Shown piece after piece: positions 7,309 to 15,976 of a DNA stretch of 38,102 nt (position 1 is the stretch's first letter; every line of letters starts with the position of its first letter). A model generated the notes under the pieces. The model did no database searches and was not told the origin of the DNA. It worked only from the letters and a program-made list of their open reading frames with translations. Made by a program: the position numbers and the translations under genes. This DNA comes from Bacillota bacterium (lineage in GTDB: Bacteria; Bacillota; Bacilli; Bacillales; Cytobacillaceae). The DNA is taken from positions 1 through 38,102 of the forward strand of contig JAEWDX010000350.1 in assembly GCA_023389895.1 (NCBI GenBank), written 5' to 3'.

Positions 7309-9607
7309 TCGAAGCTCCCCCATTCTTTACTTTCCAAAGTAATTCTGGAATAAGCGGCAAATGATTTAACTTTGCTGAAATGGCTGTTGACAAGGCATTT
7401 CCTAATGATGCTGGCATTCCGAGTATTCCATGTTCTCCTACACCTCGAGCCCCATATGGTGCGTCTAGTTGTGGTGTCTTGATAAAATCAACAATATATA
7501 TTGGATGCTCTCCATACCTTAATGGTCGATATGTTCTTAATTGTGGATTCAAAACAATCCCTTCTGAATTGAAATAAAATGTTTCCCTAGCTGCAAATGC
7601 TAACCCCATACTCATTGCCCCCATCACTTGACCTTCAGCAGCCTTTTGATTTAAAACATTGCCAATATCAATAACAGATACGGCTTTTAGAATATGATAA
7701 GTAAAATCCCTCGTATTTAATTCAATTTCAATTCCTTGTGCCCCTACAGTCCATTCTGGACCGGGCTTTCCGTAGCCTGTTTCCTTATTTAAATGAGTAA
7801 GATGCCTTAATGTATAAGTTCCCCGACCAATAATTGGCCCACCAATCGTTGTTCCATTCGGATAGGAATAACCGTAGCAAATTTTTTTAATATCAATTGA
7901 AGTAGTAGGATCATCTATTAAAAAAACCTTTCCATAACCGACCTCTAGATCTTCTTTTGGGGCACGGAGAATGACTGAAGCGATCTCCTTCAATTGATTG
8001 ATCACATCGTCTGCTGCATTTAATAACGCCTTACCTGCCATAAATGTTCCGCGGCTTGCGACTGTTTTCCAATGTTCGGGCGTACTCTCCGTGTTAATCG
8101 ATAATTGAACGTGAACTTTATTCACATCCATTTTCATTTTTTCGGCTAGCATCTGTGCTAACACTGTTTTTGTACCCGTTCCAATCTCAATCACACCGGA
8201 GATTAGATTGATACTGCCATCTCCATTAAAGATTAAAATAACGCCTGAGCTTGCATTTGTGTCAATCGTAGAAGTTTTCCAAATACAACTAATCCCTTTC
8301 GCTCTAATTTTCCGTGCATCTACTGTTACGATTTGTCCTTCATCCCAATTGATTAATTCTTTCAGTCGGGCTATGCATTTAGGTAGATTTCCAACATTGC
8401 TGGAGTTGAGGAGTACTTGTGTTGGGGTCGTATTTCCTGGTAAAATGGCATTTTTTAAGCGAAATTCAAGAGGGTCTATTTCAAGCTCATTAGCAAGTAT
8501 GTCCATCGTTCTTTCAAAAGCAAATAATAATTCAGAATGGCTAAATCCACGGAATGGGGCCGGATAAGGATGATTTGTATAAACACATAATGAATCACAC
8601 CAAATATGTTCGATATGGTATGGACCCGTACAATCTACTGCTGCCGCTCTACTTAGATCAATCCCTTTATCGGAATAGGCTCCACTATCAAAATAATAGA
8701 GAATTTCCGCGGCACATAAAGAGCCGGTTTTTGTTGCTCCAAGTTTAATTTTTGCTTCTAAACCAACATGCCCAGGAGCCGTTATCATATCCTCTTCTCG
8801 GCTATATTGAAGCTTCACAAGTCTTCCACCTACAGCCTTTGATGCTAAGTAAGCTAATATTTCTATTTGCATGGAGGCTTTTCCACCGTATGCTCCCCCT
8901 ACTAACGGGGTGTTTACAATAACCTTCCCCTGTTCAACTCCGAAATAATCTTCCATTAAAGCTTTAATTCGATAGGGCGCCTGAGAAGAAGTCGTGATTT
9001 CAATCGTTCCATCTGAATGAATCCGTGCAAATGAGCATCTCGTTTCCATTGCTACATGGTCTGAAGGATTGAAAGCATAAGCTTCCTCCACAATAACATC
9101 ACTTTCTAGAAAACCTTTCTTATAATCTCCTTTTCGAATCTTTGTTCGATTCGCGATATTTGTTCCCATTTCTGGATAAATCTTTTCTTTCTTCTTATAT
9201 TCGCCTAGCTTTTCATGGATAAGAGGGGCGCCAGCTTTTAGCGCTTCACTTGGCGAATTCACTACTGGTAGCAATTCATATTGGATATGAATTGCGTCTA
9301 CCCCTCGTTTGGCAATAATCGGGGTATCAGCGACAACGATCGCGACAACTTCTCCATAATACCTTACACGTTCAAAGGCAATCGGTGGCCGATCCTGTAG
9401 ATCTTCACCAGTAAGGGGAAGGTTTTCTCCATATATAATCGCGCGAATTCCAGGAATTTGACGGGCATTAGCATCATCAATTGACTGGATTAAGGCATGT
9501 GCATAAGGACTAATTAATATTTTGGCAGATAACATTCCTCTCGTTTCAAGATCATCTGTATACTGGGCCTTTCCTGTCACCTTATCAAAGGCTTCTTTGC
9601 GAATCAC
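7289..9607 (-). CDS. Molybdenum hydroxylase, molybdopterin-binding subunit (XDH/aldehyde oxidase type)
   Basis: The catalytic subunit, 772 residues from the first standard start, GTG at 9607. The order is a/b hammerhead domain (about 1-110), then the molybdopterin domains: GGAYGGK (237-243), PAPFRGF near 348, and the active-site Glu725 in GARGVGEHG. The residue after GGxxGGK is Ala244; in bovine xanthine oxidase it is Glu802, needed for purine binding, so xanthine may not be the substrate. The frame stays open to 9632, and residues before the GTG (NIIGKS) match the usual family N-terminus. The position spaced correctly from GGGAGGTGAT is an ATA at 9626-9628, not a standard start. First gene of the Mo-FAD-FeS operon; no promoter was recognised. 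Confidence 0.88.
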   Translation of the reverse strand: MIRKEAFDKVTGKAQYTDDLETRGMLSAKILISPYAHALIQSIDDANARQIPGIRAIIYGENLPLTGEDLQDRPPIAFERVRYYGEVVAIVVADTPIIAKRGVDAIHIQYELLPVVNSPSEALKAGAPLIHEKLGEYKKKEKIYPEMGTNIANRTKIRKGDYKKGFLESDVIVEEAYAFNPSDHVAMETRCSFARIHSDGTIEITTSSQAPYRIKALMEDYFGVEQGKVIVNTPLVGGAYGGKASMQIEILAYLASKAVGGRLVKLQYSREEDMITAPGHVGLEAKIKLGATKTGSLCAAEILYYFDSGAYSDKGIDLSRAAAVDCTGPYHIEHIWCDSLCVYTNHPYPAPFRGFSHSELLFAFERTMDILANELEIDPLEFRLKNAILPGNTTPTQVLLNSSNVGNLPKCIARLKELINWDEGQIVTVDARKIRAKGISCIWKTSTIDTNASSGVILIFNGDGSINLISGVIEIGTGTKTVLAQMLAEKMKMDVNKVHVQLSINTESTPEHWKTVASRGTFMAGKALLNAADDVINQLKEIASVILRAPKEDLEVGYGKVFLIDDPTTSIDIKKICYGYSYPNGTTIGGPIIGRGTYTLRHLTHLNKETGYGKPGPEWTVGAQGIEIELNTRDFTYHILKAVSVIDIGNVLNQKAAEGQVMGAMSMGLAFAARETFYFNSEGIVLNPQLRTYRPLRYGEHPIYIVDFIKTPQLDAPYGARGVGEHGILGMPASLGNALSTAISAKLNHLPLIPELLWKVKNGGASNDYDGS

Positions 9608-9685
9608 ACTTTTGCCGATAATGTTTATACGTCATCACCTCCCTAATTATGAAAATATGACCCTCGTTTAAGAAAAATGCTTTTT

Positions 9686-9727
9686 AGATAAAAAAAGACC
9701 AGTGAGCAGAAAAGCCCTCACTGATCT
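9686..9727 (-). terminator. Rho-independent terminator of ilvD
   Basis: An 11-bp stem AGATCAGTGAG / CTCACTGGTCT (one wobble) on the minus strand, followed by TTTTTTT (complement of 9688-9696). It begins 3 bases after the ilvD stop codon and separates ilvD from the hydroxylase operon, which therefore needs its own promoter. Confidence 0.85.
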
Positions 9728-9730
9728 CGT

Positions 9731-11407
9731 TTAAATTTTCATAACTCCGCCAGTACTAGCTGATGTGACAAGCTTAGAATAACGTGCTAAATAACCGGAT
9801 TTCACCTTTGGCTCAAAACCTTTCCAGTTTGTTTTCCTCTTTTCCCAAATCTCTTCAGAAACTTGAACATCCATTGACCGGCTTTCAATATCAATGATAA
9901 TATGATCATCGTTTTCGATAAAGGCAAGTGGACCACCTTCAGCAGCTTCAGGCGATGCATGTCCAATCGATAGTCCACGCGACGCACCCGAGAAGCGACC
10001 ATCTGTTACAAGAGCTACTTTGGCGCCAAGTCCCATGCCAACAATTTGTGAGGTTGGTGCAAGCATTTCTGGCATTCCCGGGCCACCTTTTGGTCCTTCA
10101 TAACGAATCACAACGACATGACCTGCTTTCACTTCCCCTTTAGATATACCCACTAATGCTTCTTCCTGAGAATCAAAGACAATCGCTGGTCCCTCATGAC
10201 GTGTGATTCCATTTTGTACACCGCCTGTTTTAATAATCGCTCCTGCTGGTGCTAAATTCCCGAATAATACAGCAAGCCCACCCTTTTCAGAATATGGCTT
10301 ATCAATAGGACGAATCACCTCATGATTCTTTACTTCATAGCCAGCGATATTTTCTCCTAATGTTTTCTCCGTTACCGTTAATGCATCAAGATGAAGGGCA
10401 TCTCGTTTTTTCGACAATTCATATAAGGCTGCTGTAACACCACCTGCTTCATGCAAATCTTCAATATGATGATCAGATGCTGGTGCTAGTTTCGCAAGAT
10501 GTGGCACTCTTTTGGCAACTTCATTGATTCTTTCAATTGGATAGTCAATCCCTGCCTCATTTGCAAGCGCAAGAGTATGGAGAACCGTATTAGTTGAACC
10601 ACCTAACGCCATATCTAAGGCAAATGCGTTATCAATCGCCTTTTCCGTCACAATATCTCGGGGTTTAATGTCCGCTTTAATTAAATTCATGAGCTGCTTG
10701 GCAGATTTTTTCACTAATTCCTTTCGTTCTGGTGAAACGGCGAGAATCGTTCCATTTCCGGGAAGCGAAAGACCGAGTGCCTCACAAAGGCAGTTCATTG
10801 AGTTCGCTGTAAACATTCCCGAGCATGATCCACATGTTGGACAGCCGAATTGTTCTAGTTCCTTTAATCCATCATCATCTAATATACCTGCTTGATAGGC
10901 TCCAACCCCTTCAAATACAGAAGAAAGCGAGATTTTTCTTCCTTCGCGTGTAACTCCAGCCTTCATAGGGCCACCACTAACAAAGATTGTCGGGATATTC
11001 AAACGCAACGACGCCATCAACATACCGGGCGTTATTTTATCACAGTTTGGAATACAAACCATTCCATCGAACCAATGAGCAGCGACTACTGTTTCAACAG
11101 AATCGGCGATAATCTCTCGGCTTGGCAATGAATACCTCATGCCAATATGTCCCATAGCAATTCCATCATCAACACCAATTGTATTCATTTCAAAAGGAAC
11201 ACCACCAGCCTCGCGAATCGCATCCTTCACTATTTTTCCGAACTCTTGTAAATGGATATGGCCTGGTACAATATCTATATACGAGTTTACGACTGCGATG
11301 AACGGTTTATCAAAATCTTCCTCTTTTACTCCTGCAGCCCTTAAGAGACTTCGATGTGGCGCACGATCGAATCCCTTTTTAATCATATTACTTCTAAGAT
11401 TTTCCAC
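9731..11407 (-). CDS. ilvD: Dihydroxy-acid dehydratase IlvD
   Basis: Dehydrates 2,3-dihydroxy-isovalerate and 2,3-dihydroxy-3-methylvalerate to 2-keto acids in valine and isoleucine synthesis; a cytosolic iron-sulfur enzyme. Both IlvD/Edd signatures are present: CIPNCDKITPGML and GCPTCGSCSGMFTANSMNCL, supplying the cluster cysteines. The sequence is nearly the same as B. subtilis IlvD along its length. The frame is open to an ATG at 11422, but that ATG lies inside the GGAGG region. The GTG at 11407, 8 bases after GGAGG, gives a 558-residue protein beginning MENLRSNM, which matches the known N-terminus. It stands alone, away from an ilv-leu operon, with its own promoter and terminator. Confidence 0.96.
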   Translation of the reverse strand: MENLRSNMIKKGFDRAPHRSLLRAAGVKEEDFDKPFIAVVNSYIDIVPGHIHLQEFGKIVKDAIREAGGVPFEMNTIGVDDGIAMGHIGMRYSLPSREIIADSVETVVAAHWFDGMVCIPNCDKITPGMLMASLRLNIPTIFVSGGPMKAGVTREGRKISLSSVFEGVGAYQAGILDDDGLKELEQFGCPTCGSCSGMFTANSMNCLCEALGLSLPGNGTILAVSPERKELVKKSAKQLMNLIKADIKPRDIVTEKAIDNAFALDMALGGSTNTVLHTLALANEAGIDYPIERINEVAKRVPHLAKLAPASDHHIEDLHEAGGVTAALYELSKKRDALHLDALTVTEKTLGENIAGYEVKNHEVIRPIDKPYSEKGGLAVLFGNLAPAGAIIKTGGVQNGITRHEGPAIVFDSQEEALVGISKGEVKAGHVVVIRYEGPKGGPGMPEMLAPTSQIVGMGLGAKVALVTDGRFSGASRGLSIGHASPEAAEGGPLAFIENDDHIIIDIESRSMDVQVSEEIWEKRKTNWKGFEPKVKSGYLARYSKLVTSASTGGVMKI

Positions 11408-11484
11408 GATAAATTCCTCCATAATTTCTCAAAAATGAATTTACTGAAGATTATTATTGTTGGTAATTATAACTCTATTTAATG

Positions 11485-11512
11485 ATATTATCTTATTAAA
11501 CTCCTTTTTCAA
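11485..11512 (-). promoter_or_regulatory. Candidate sigma-A promoter of ilvD
   Basis: On the minus strand TTGAAA (11507-11512) and TAATAT (11485-11490) are separated by 16 bases. The untranslated leader would be about 70 bases. I saw no T-box sequence and no good CodY box in it. Confidence 0.45.
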
Positions 11513-11583
11513 GTTAAAGTAAAGAAGAATCGAATAAAAGATTTCTTATTTTAATAAGATTGTCGTAGAAAAATAGTATTTTA

Positions 11584-11642
11584 ACATAATAGTTGACCTG
11601 TAAATGTAGAGGAAATCTAGATTTACAGGTCAACTATTATGT
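11584..11642. repeat. 59-bp near-perfect inverted repeat after hyuB
   Basis: Positions 11584-11605 pair with 11621-11642 without a mismatch (22 bp). One G-G mismatch is followed by 4 more pairs (TAGA/TCTA) and a GGAAA loop. On the minus strand the repeat is followed by TTAAAATACTATTTTT, so it could end the hyuA-hyuB transcript. The stem is much longer than an ordinary terminator and the T-run is interrupted. It may be a small mobile palindrome or a strong RNA 3'-end hairpin. Confidence 0.8.
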
Positions 11643-11689
11643 ATGATAACTTCTAATTGGAAAAAATCATTTCTATAATTTATCCCGCA

Positions 11690-13669
11690 TTAACTCCAAT
11701 AAGCTAATGAACGTAATTTCATAGATTCACGGTATTGATTTGTCGATTGTAATAATACTTTCTCAGACGAATAATCAATGATCACACCGTGTTTTCGAAT
11801 GACATCCAATTTATCAATTTCATTATTTTGAAATTTCTGTTCAACAAGATAAGGATCTTCCTCTAGCCATTGTTTACGGTATTTTCTAATCATGTTCCGC
11901 TCATTGTTTGTTGCTTCATAATCAACCTCAAATAAATCAATATCACGATCAATTTCTTTGATGATAACACCATAATCCTTCCTTGCACGCTCAATGGAAA
12001 CATATTCATCAATCACATCCTCTATAACAGCTAAAGGATCTCTTTCTAAAGGATCACCTAAACCCCCACCACCAGCAGAAGGTCTAACAAAGGAGTCACC
12101 GCTCTTCACCTTTACATTCGAAAAAATTGCTCCCAAATATTGTTCATTTTCTTTCCCTGGATTAAGCCATGCCCCATGTGGATACGATGGTAATCCACCA
12201 AAAATTCCCCACGTAACTGATCGCGCACGATCACAGCAATAAGACATAACAGCATTATTTAATTCAGATAAAACCCCACCTTTTTCAACTCCACAGCCGC
12301 CACGATATTTACCTGGCCCTGCCGAATCTGTAATAATTTCGTGTTTTGTTGTAATAACTGGCGAGAGTCTTTCCTGTCCTTCACAAGGCTGTACACTTAA
12401 ACCAACGCCAAATACTGGTGAAGTTGCATTCGCCCCATCCCGATCATTACGACCACCGTGACCGCCAGCCATCCAGTCATACCACATAAAATAATGATGA
12501 TGATGATGTCTTTTATCTGTCCCACCAATTAGTAAATACTCTAAATTGAAAGAACATGCCATGGCTCTTTCCGGCATAATATTTGACCATAATTCGAAAC
12601 AGGCATTCATTATTTTTTCATAAGAGCCTGAGCAAAAGCCTGTAACGGCAATGGGTGCTGGGGCATTAACAACTGAGTTCTCTGGCAAAACTACTTTAAC
12701 AACTCGATAAAAGCCTGAATTCAGTGGAATCTCTGGGAAAAATGTTTTTGTTCCCGCATAAGTAGCAGATAATGAACTGCCAAATCCAGCATTCAAAAAG
12801 CAACTAATATAATGGTGGGAGCCTGTTAAGTCATATAAAATTTCTTCTTCTGTAATTGTCATTTTCACTTTAATTGGGATTAATCCGTCCCCTATCTCAG
12901 GATCCATATCAATATAATCAACTGTTTGCCATGTCCCTTTCGGCAATGAAGCAATCTTTACCTTTGCCAAGCGTTCTACATAATCTTGAACCTCTTCAAA
13001 TGCGATAAGGACAGTTTCAATTCCATACTTTTGAATAATATCAAGAAGCTGGCCTTCCCCTACCTTTGCAGCTTCTACTTGAGCACGCAAATCCCCTATT
13101 CTTTCATCTGAGACGCGCATGTTTGCTGCTAATACATTTACAACATCTTTCAAATAAATTCCTTTACTATAAATACGAACTGGAGGAATTCGAACTCCTT
13201 CTCCATAATGCTCTTTCGCATTGATATCAAATGAGCCGGGTGTTGAACCACCCATATCAGCCCAATGACCATTTGTTTGCATTAATGCAATTAATGTCCC
13301 ATCAAAAAAAACTGGAAGCACAACACGGGTATCATTAAAATGAGTCCCCCCACGGTACGGATCATTAATTAAGAAAACATCACCAGGGTGAATATCATCT
13401 TTAAAATCTTCTAGCACTGCTTTAGCCGTTAAATGTAATGTCCCTACATGAACGGAAATATCTTGAGTACCTTGCATGACCGTATTTCCTTCTGCATCAC
13501 AAAGTGCACAACTAAAGTCACGATTGTAAATAACAAATGAATAACAAGTTCTTAATATTTGTTCAGCCATTTGATCAACTAAATTAATAAAACCATTTTT
13601 CAATACTTCAAAAGTAACTGGATCGAGACGATTTTCCATCGTTTGTTCTGCATAATGATTTACATTCAT
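11690..13669 (-). CDS. hyuB: Hydantoinase/oxoprolinase beta subunit (HyuB family)
   Basis: A 659-residue HyuB-family subunit, partner of the HyuA ATPase encoded 16 bases upstream. Family features: LDPVTFEVLKNGF at the N-terminus, GTLHLTAKAVL near 77, NDPYRGGTHFNDTRVV near 102, NGHWADMGG near 133, and the C-terminal glycine-rich RPSAGGGGLGDPLERDP near 550. Enzymes of this class use ATP to open or carboxylate amides, lactams, hydantoins or ketones; the substrate here is not known. Two oddities: a natural run of five His (KRHHHHHYF, encoded by five CAT codons at 12495-12509), and a C-terminal tail of roughly 60-70 charged residues beyond the usual end. Start: ATG behind AAAGGAG. Confidence 0.9.
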   Translation of the reverse strand: MNVNHYAEQTMENRLDPVTFEVLKNGFINLVDQMAEQILRTCYSFVIYNRDFSCALCDAEGNTVMQGTQDISVHVGTLHLTAKAVLEDFKDDIHPGDVFLINDPYRGGTHFNDTRVVLPVFFDGTLIALMQTNGHWADMGGSTPGSFDINAKEHYGEGVRIPPVRIYSKGIYLKDVVNVLAANMRVSDERIGDLRAQVEAAKVGEGQLLDIIQKYGIETVLIAFEEVQDYVERLAKVKIASLPKGTWQTVDYIDMDPEIGDGLIPIKVKMTITEEEILYDLTGSHHYISCFLNAGFGSSLSATYAGTKTFFPEIPLNSGFYRVVKVVLPENSVVNAPAPIAVTGFCSGSYEKIMNACFELWSNIMPERAMACSFNLEYLLIGGTDKRHHHHHYFMWYDWMAGGHGGRNDRDGANATSPVFGVGLSVQPCEGQERLSPVITTKHEIITDSAGPGKYRGGCGVEKGGVLSELNNAVMSYCCDRARSVTWGIFGGLPSYPHGAWLNPGKENEQYLGAIFSNVKVKSGDSFVRPSAGGGGLGDPLERDPLAVIEDVIDEYVSIERARKDYGVIIKEIDRDIDLFEVDYEATNNERNMIRKYRKQWLEEDPYLVEQKFQNNEIDKLDVIRKHGVIIDYSSEKVLLQSTNQYRESMKLRSLAYWS

Positions 13670-13685
13670 CTGCTAAACTCCTTTC

Positions 13686-15710
13686 TCATTTTAACGTAAT
13701 AATAATATTTCGATATTCATCAACAGCAGCAATAAAGTCTGGGGGAATGACTGTAGTTGTATCAAGCTGATCAATAATTGCCGGTCCTTCTATTTCAGCA
13801 AATACTGGGATTTTCTCCCGATCATATACTTTTGTTAGAATAAATTGATGATCAAAATAAACTTCTCTTACTTCTTTAAAAGCATCTTCAAGATTTCCAG
13901 ATGGCCCATATTTAGGGAAATCCGGCTTAGGAACAGTTCCAATCGCTGTTAATAAGAGTCCATAAATTTCAACAGCCTGAGTACGATCGAAGAAAGCAAA
14001 TTCACGTTTATGTTCCTGATGGAAAGCTTCAAGTGTATCTTCCATTGATTGCACTTTTACATTAATCGGTATGGAAAGTGACCGCCACTGTCCGCTATAT
14101 CTCATCTCAATAAAACGCATTAAAGTTATATTTTCCTTTTCTACTCCCTCTTCTTCTAACAGTTGTTCAGCCTCTTCTTCCATACTTGTAAATTCCAAAC
14201 TTAATTCTTCCAATGTAACTTGATTGAAGTTTTTCACAAATGTTTTTGAGATATCATGACGAACGTCAACAAGTAAGCATCCCATTGCAGCTGCGACCCC
14301 TGGATGAGGCGGAACAATAACAGTGGGAATTTCCATCGCCTTTGCTAAGTATGCTCCGTGCAATGGACCAGCACCACCAAAAGCAACAAGGGCAAAATCT
14401 CGTGGGTCATAGCCTCTTCTAACTGATATTAATCGTAAAGCATCACACATATTTGCATTAGCCACTTCAATAATGGCATTCGCTGCTTCGACAGCTGAAT
14501 AATTGAATTCTTTTGCTATCTTTTCTACCGCTTCAACTGCTCTCTCTTTATTAATTTGCATTTTTCCATCTAGAAGATTGATTCCTAATCGACCAAGAAC
14601 TAAATTAGCATCGGAATTCGTTGGTTCCTCTCCCCCATTTTGATAGCAGGCTGGTCCTGGGATTGCCCCCGCACTTTGCGGTCCATTTCGTAATGATCCC
14701 CCTTCATCCCTCCATGCAATGCTTCCACCGCCTGCACCAATCGTTAAAATTTCTATACTTGGAAAACCAATAGGATATCCATATTCGATATACCATTCCT
14801 TCGTAATCCTTATATCCCCTTCAAACATAAGAGAAATATCTGTGCTTGTTCCTCCCATATCAAGCCCAATGGCATTGTTATAACCACATAGTTTGGCGAT
14901 ATGCTTACTAGCAATTGCACCAGCAGCAATCCTTGAACTAGCAACTCTTGCTGCATACCGCGGAACAGTTGTCGAAGTCATCACTCCACCACCTGAATGT
15001 AAAACAAGAATATCTTCTTCGTAGCCCTTTAATTTCATCTCTCCTTCTAAAGTTGAAATATATTTACTGATAATTGGTCCTAATACTGCATTAATAATTG
15101 TTGTACTCATCCGTTCGTGTTCGAAAATTTCGGGCAAAACTTCACTAGAGATACTTATATAAACATCTGGTAGTTCTTCATAAAGGATATCTTTTACCTT
15201 TTTTTCATTACTCCCACTTACATACGCATTTATAAAACATACTGCAATTGATTCTGTTCCTCTTTTTGCTAATTTTTTTGCAAGATTACGTACTTCTTCT
15301 TCATCTACCTCGACTAAAACATTTCCTGAATAATCAATTCTTTCATTAATTTCAAATCGATCACGTCTCTGGATATATGGTTTAGCTGTATCTTTATACG
15401 CATCCCATAAATCTAATTTCGTTCCTCTACGAATTTCAGGGACATCACGAAACCCCTTCGTTGTGATTAAAGCTGTTTTAGGAAGTTTTCGTTCTATTAA
15501 GGCATTGGTGCCTACCGTCGTTCCGTGAGAAAACAATTTAATGTCCTCACCTTTTAATTGTGCCTTTTCAATCCCATCTAGGATTCCTTGTTCTGGCTTC
15601 GATGGGGTCGACGCTGTTTTTGTTACTGTAGCAACACCTGTTTTTTCATCGAAACTAAATACATCGGTAAAAGTTCCACCTACATCAATGGCAAGTCTAG
15701 TTTGTTTCAT
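13686..15710 (-). CDS. hyuA: Hydantoinase/oxoprolinase alpha subunit (HyuA family ATPase)
   Basis: A 674-residue ATP-using subunit with an ASKHA (actin-like) fold. The N-terminal phosphate-1 motif is IDVGGTFTDVFSF (8-20), then FSHGTTVGTNALIER, the second nucleotide motif GLDMGGTSTDISL (near 285) and GAGGGSIAW. The signature PQSAGAIPGPACY for the family follows, and a C-terminal hydantoinase A domain covers about 500-670. It activates the substrate by phosphorylation, and HyuB supplies the second half of the active site. GAGGGGG precedes the ATG. It is first in the hyuAB operon and divergent from the DUF3870 gene, with a CodY-like box in the shared upstream region. Acetone carboxylase-type or N-methylhydantoinase-type activity are alternatives; no small gamma subunit is next to it. 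Confidence 0.9.
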   Translation of the reverse strand: MKQTRLAIDVGGTFTDVFSFDEKTGVATVTKTASTPSKPEQGILDGIEKAQLKGEDIKLFSHGTTVGTNALIERKLPKTALITTKGFRDVPEIRRGTKLDLWDAYKDTAKPYIQRRDRFEINERIDYSGNVLVEVDEEEVRNLAKKLAKRGTESIAVCFINAYVSGSNEKKVKDILYEELPDVYISISSEVLPEIFEHERMSTTIINAVLGPIISKYISTLEGEMKLKGYEEDILVLHSGGGVMTSTTVPRYAARVASSRIAAGAIASKHIAKLCGYNNAIGLDMGGTSTDISLMFEGDIRITKEWYIEYGYPIGFPSIEILTIGAGGGSIAWRDEGGSLRNGPQSAGAIPGPACYQNGGEEPTNSDANLVLGRLGINLLDGKMQINKERAVEAVEKIAKEFNYSAVEAANAIIEVANANMCDALRLISVRRGYDPRDFALVAFGGAGPLHGAYLAKAMEIPTVIVPPHPGVAAAMGCLLVDVRHDISKTFVKNFNQVTLEELSLEFTSMEEEAEQLLEEEGVEKENITLMRFIEMRYSGQWRSLSIPINVKVQSMEDTLEAFHQEHKREFAFFDRTQAVEIYGLLLTAIGTVPKPDFPKYGPSGNLEDAFKEVREVYFDHQFILTKVYDREKIPVFAEIEGPAIIDQLDTTTVIPPDFIAAVDEYRNIIITLK

Positions 15711-15887
15711 TGATTTACCCCCTCTAACAAAATAATTATAAACTCAATTTGATACTGACTATTGGTAATATTCAGAATTTAAAAAGCGTAACTGAACAAA
15801 TAATTAAAAATGCAAACGTATTAATATTTAATCTTTCACACCACCACCTCCATCCCATTCTCTAATAAAATACTCTCTATTGTGTGC

Positions 15888-15902
15888 AATTTTCAGAAAA
15901 AG
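15888..15902. promoter_or_regulatory. CodY-like box between hyuA and the DUF3870 gene
   Basis: AATTTTCAGAAAAAG matches the CodY consensus AATTTTCWGAAAATT at 13 of 15 positions. It lies just upstream of the plus-strand promoter hexamers and within the shared hyuA upstream region. A nutrient-repressed catabolic operon would be a normal CodY target, but binding is inferred. Confidence 0.45.
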
Positions 15903-15913
15903 TAGATTATTAA

Positions 15914-15942
15914 TTAACAAGTTGGTCATTTTATATTATTCT
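15914..15942 (+). promoter_or_regulatory. Candidate promoter of the DUF3870 gene
   Basis: TTAACA (15914-15919), 17 bases, TATTCT (15937-15942), ending 34 bases before the start codon. The spacing is ideal and the hexamers moderately good. No equally good promoter was found for hyuA; a TATAAT at 15735-15740 on the minus strand lacks a -35. Confidence 0.45.
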
Positions 15943-15976
15943 AAATATATAAATATTTTTCTGTGGGAGAGATGAG

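Noticed and set aside
9607..9635. Frameshift reading of the hydroxylase gene start: ATG at 9635 with one extra T would give MTINIIGKS
   Set aside because: The ribosome-binding GGAGG is only 2 bases from that ATG, which is too close. The AUA at 9628 fits the spacing without an indel, so the substitution model is preferred, though not proven.
15811..15824. A cre-like sequence (TGCAAACGTATTAA) upstream of hyuA
   Set aside because: Three mismatches to the CcpA consensus at informative positions; not better than chance in this AT-rich region.
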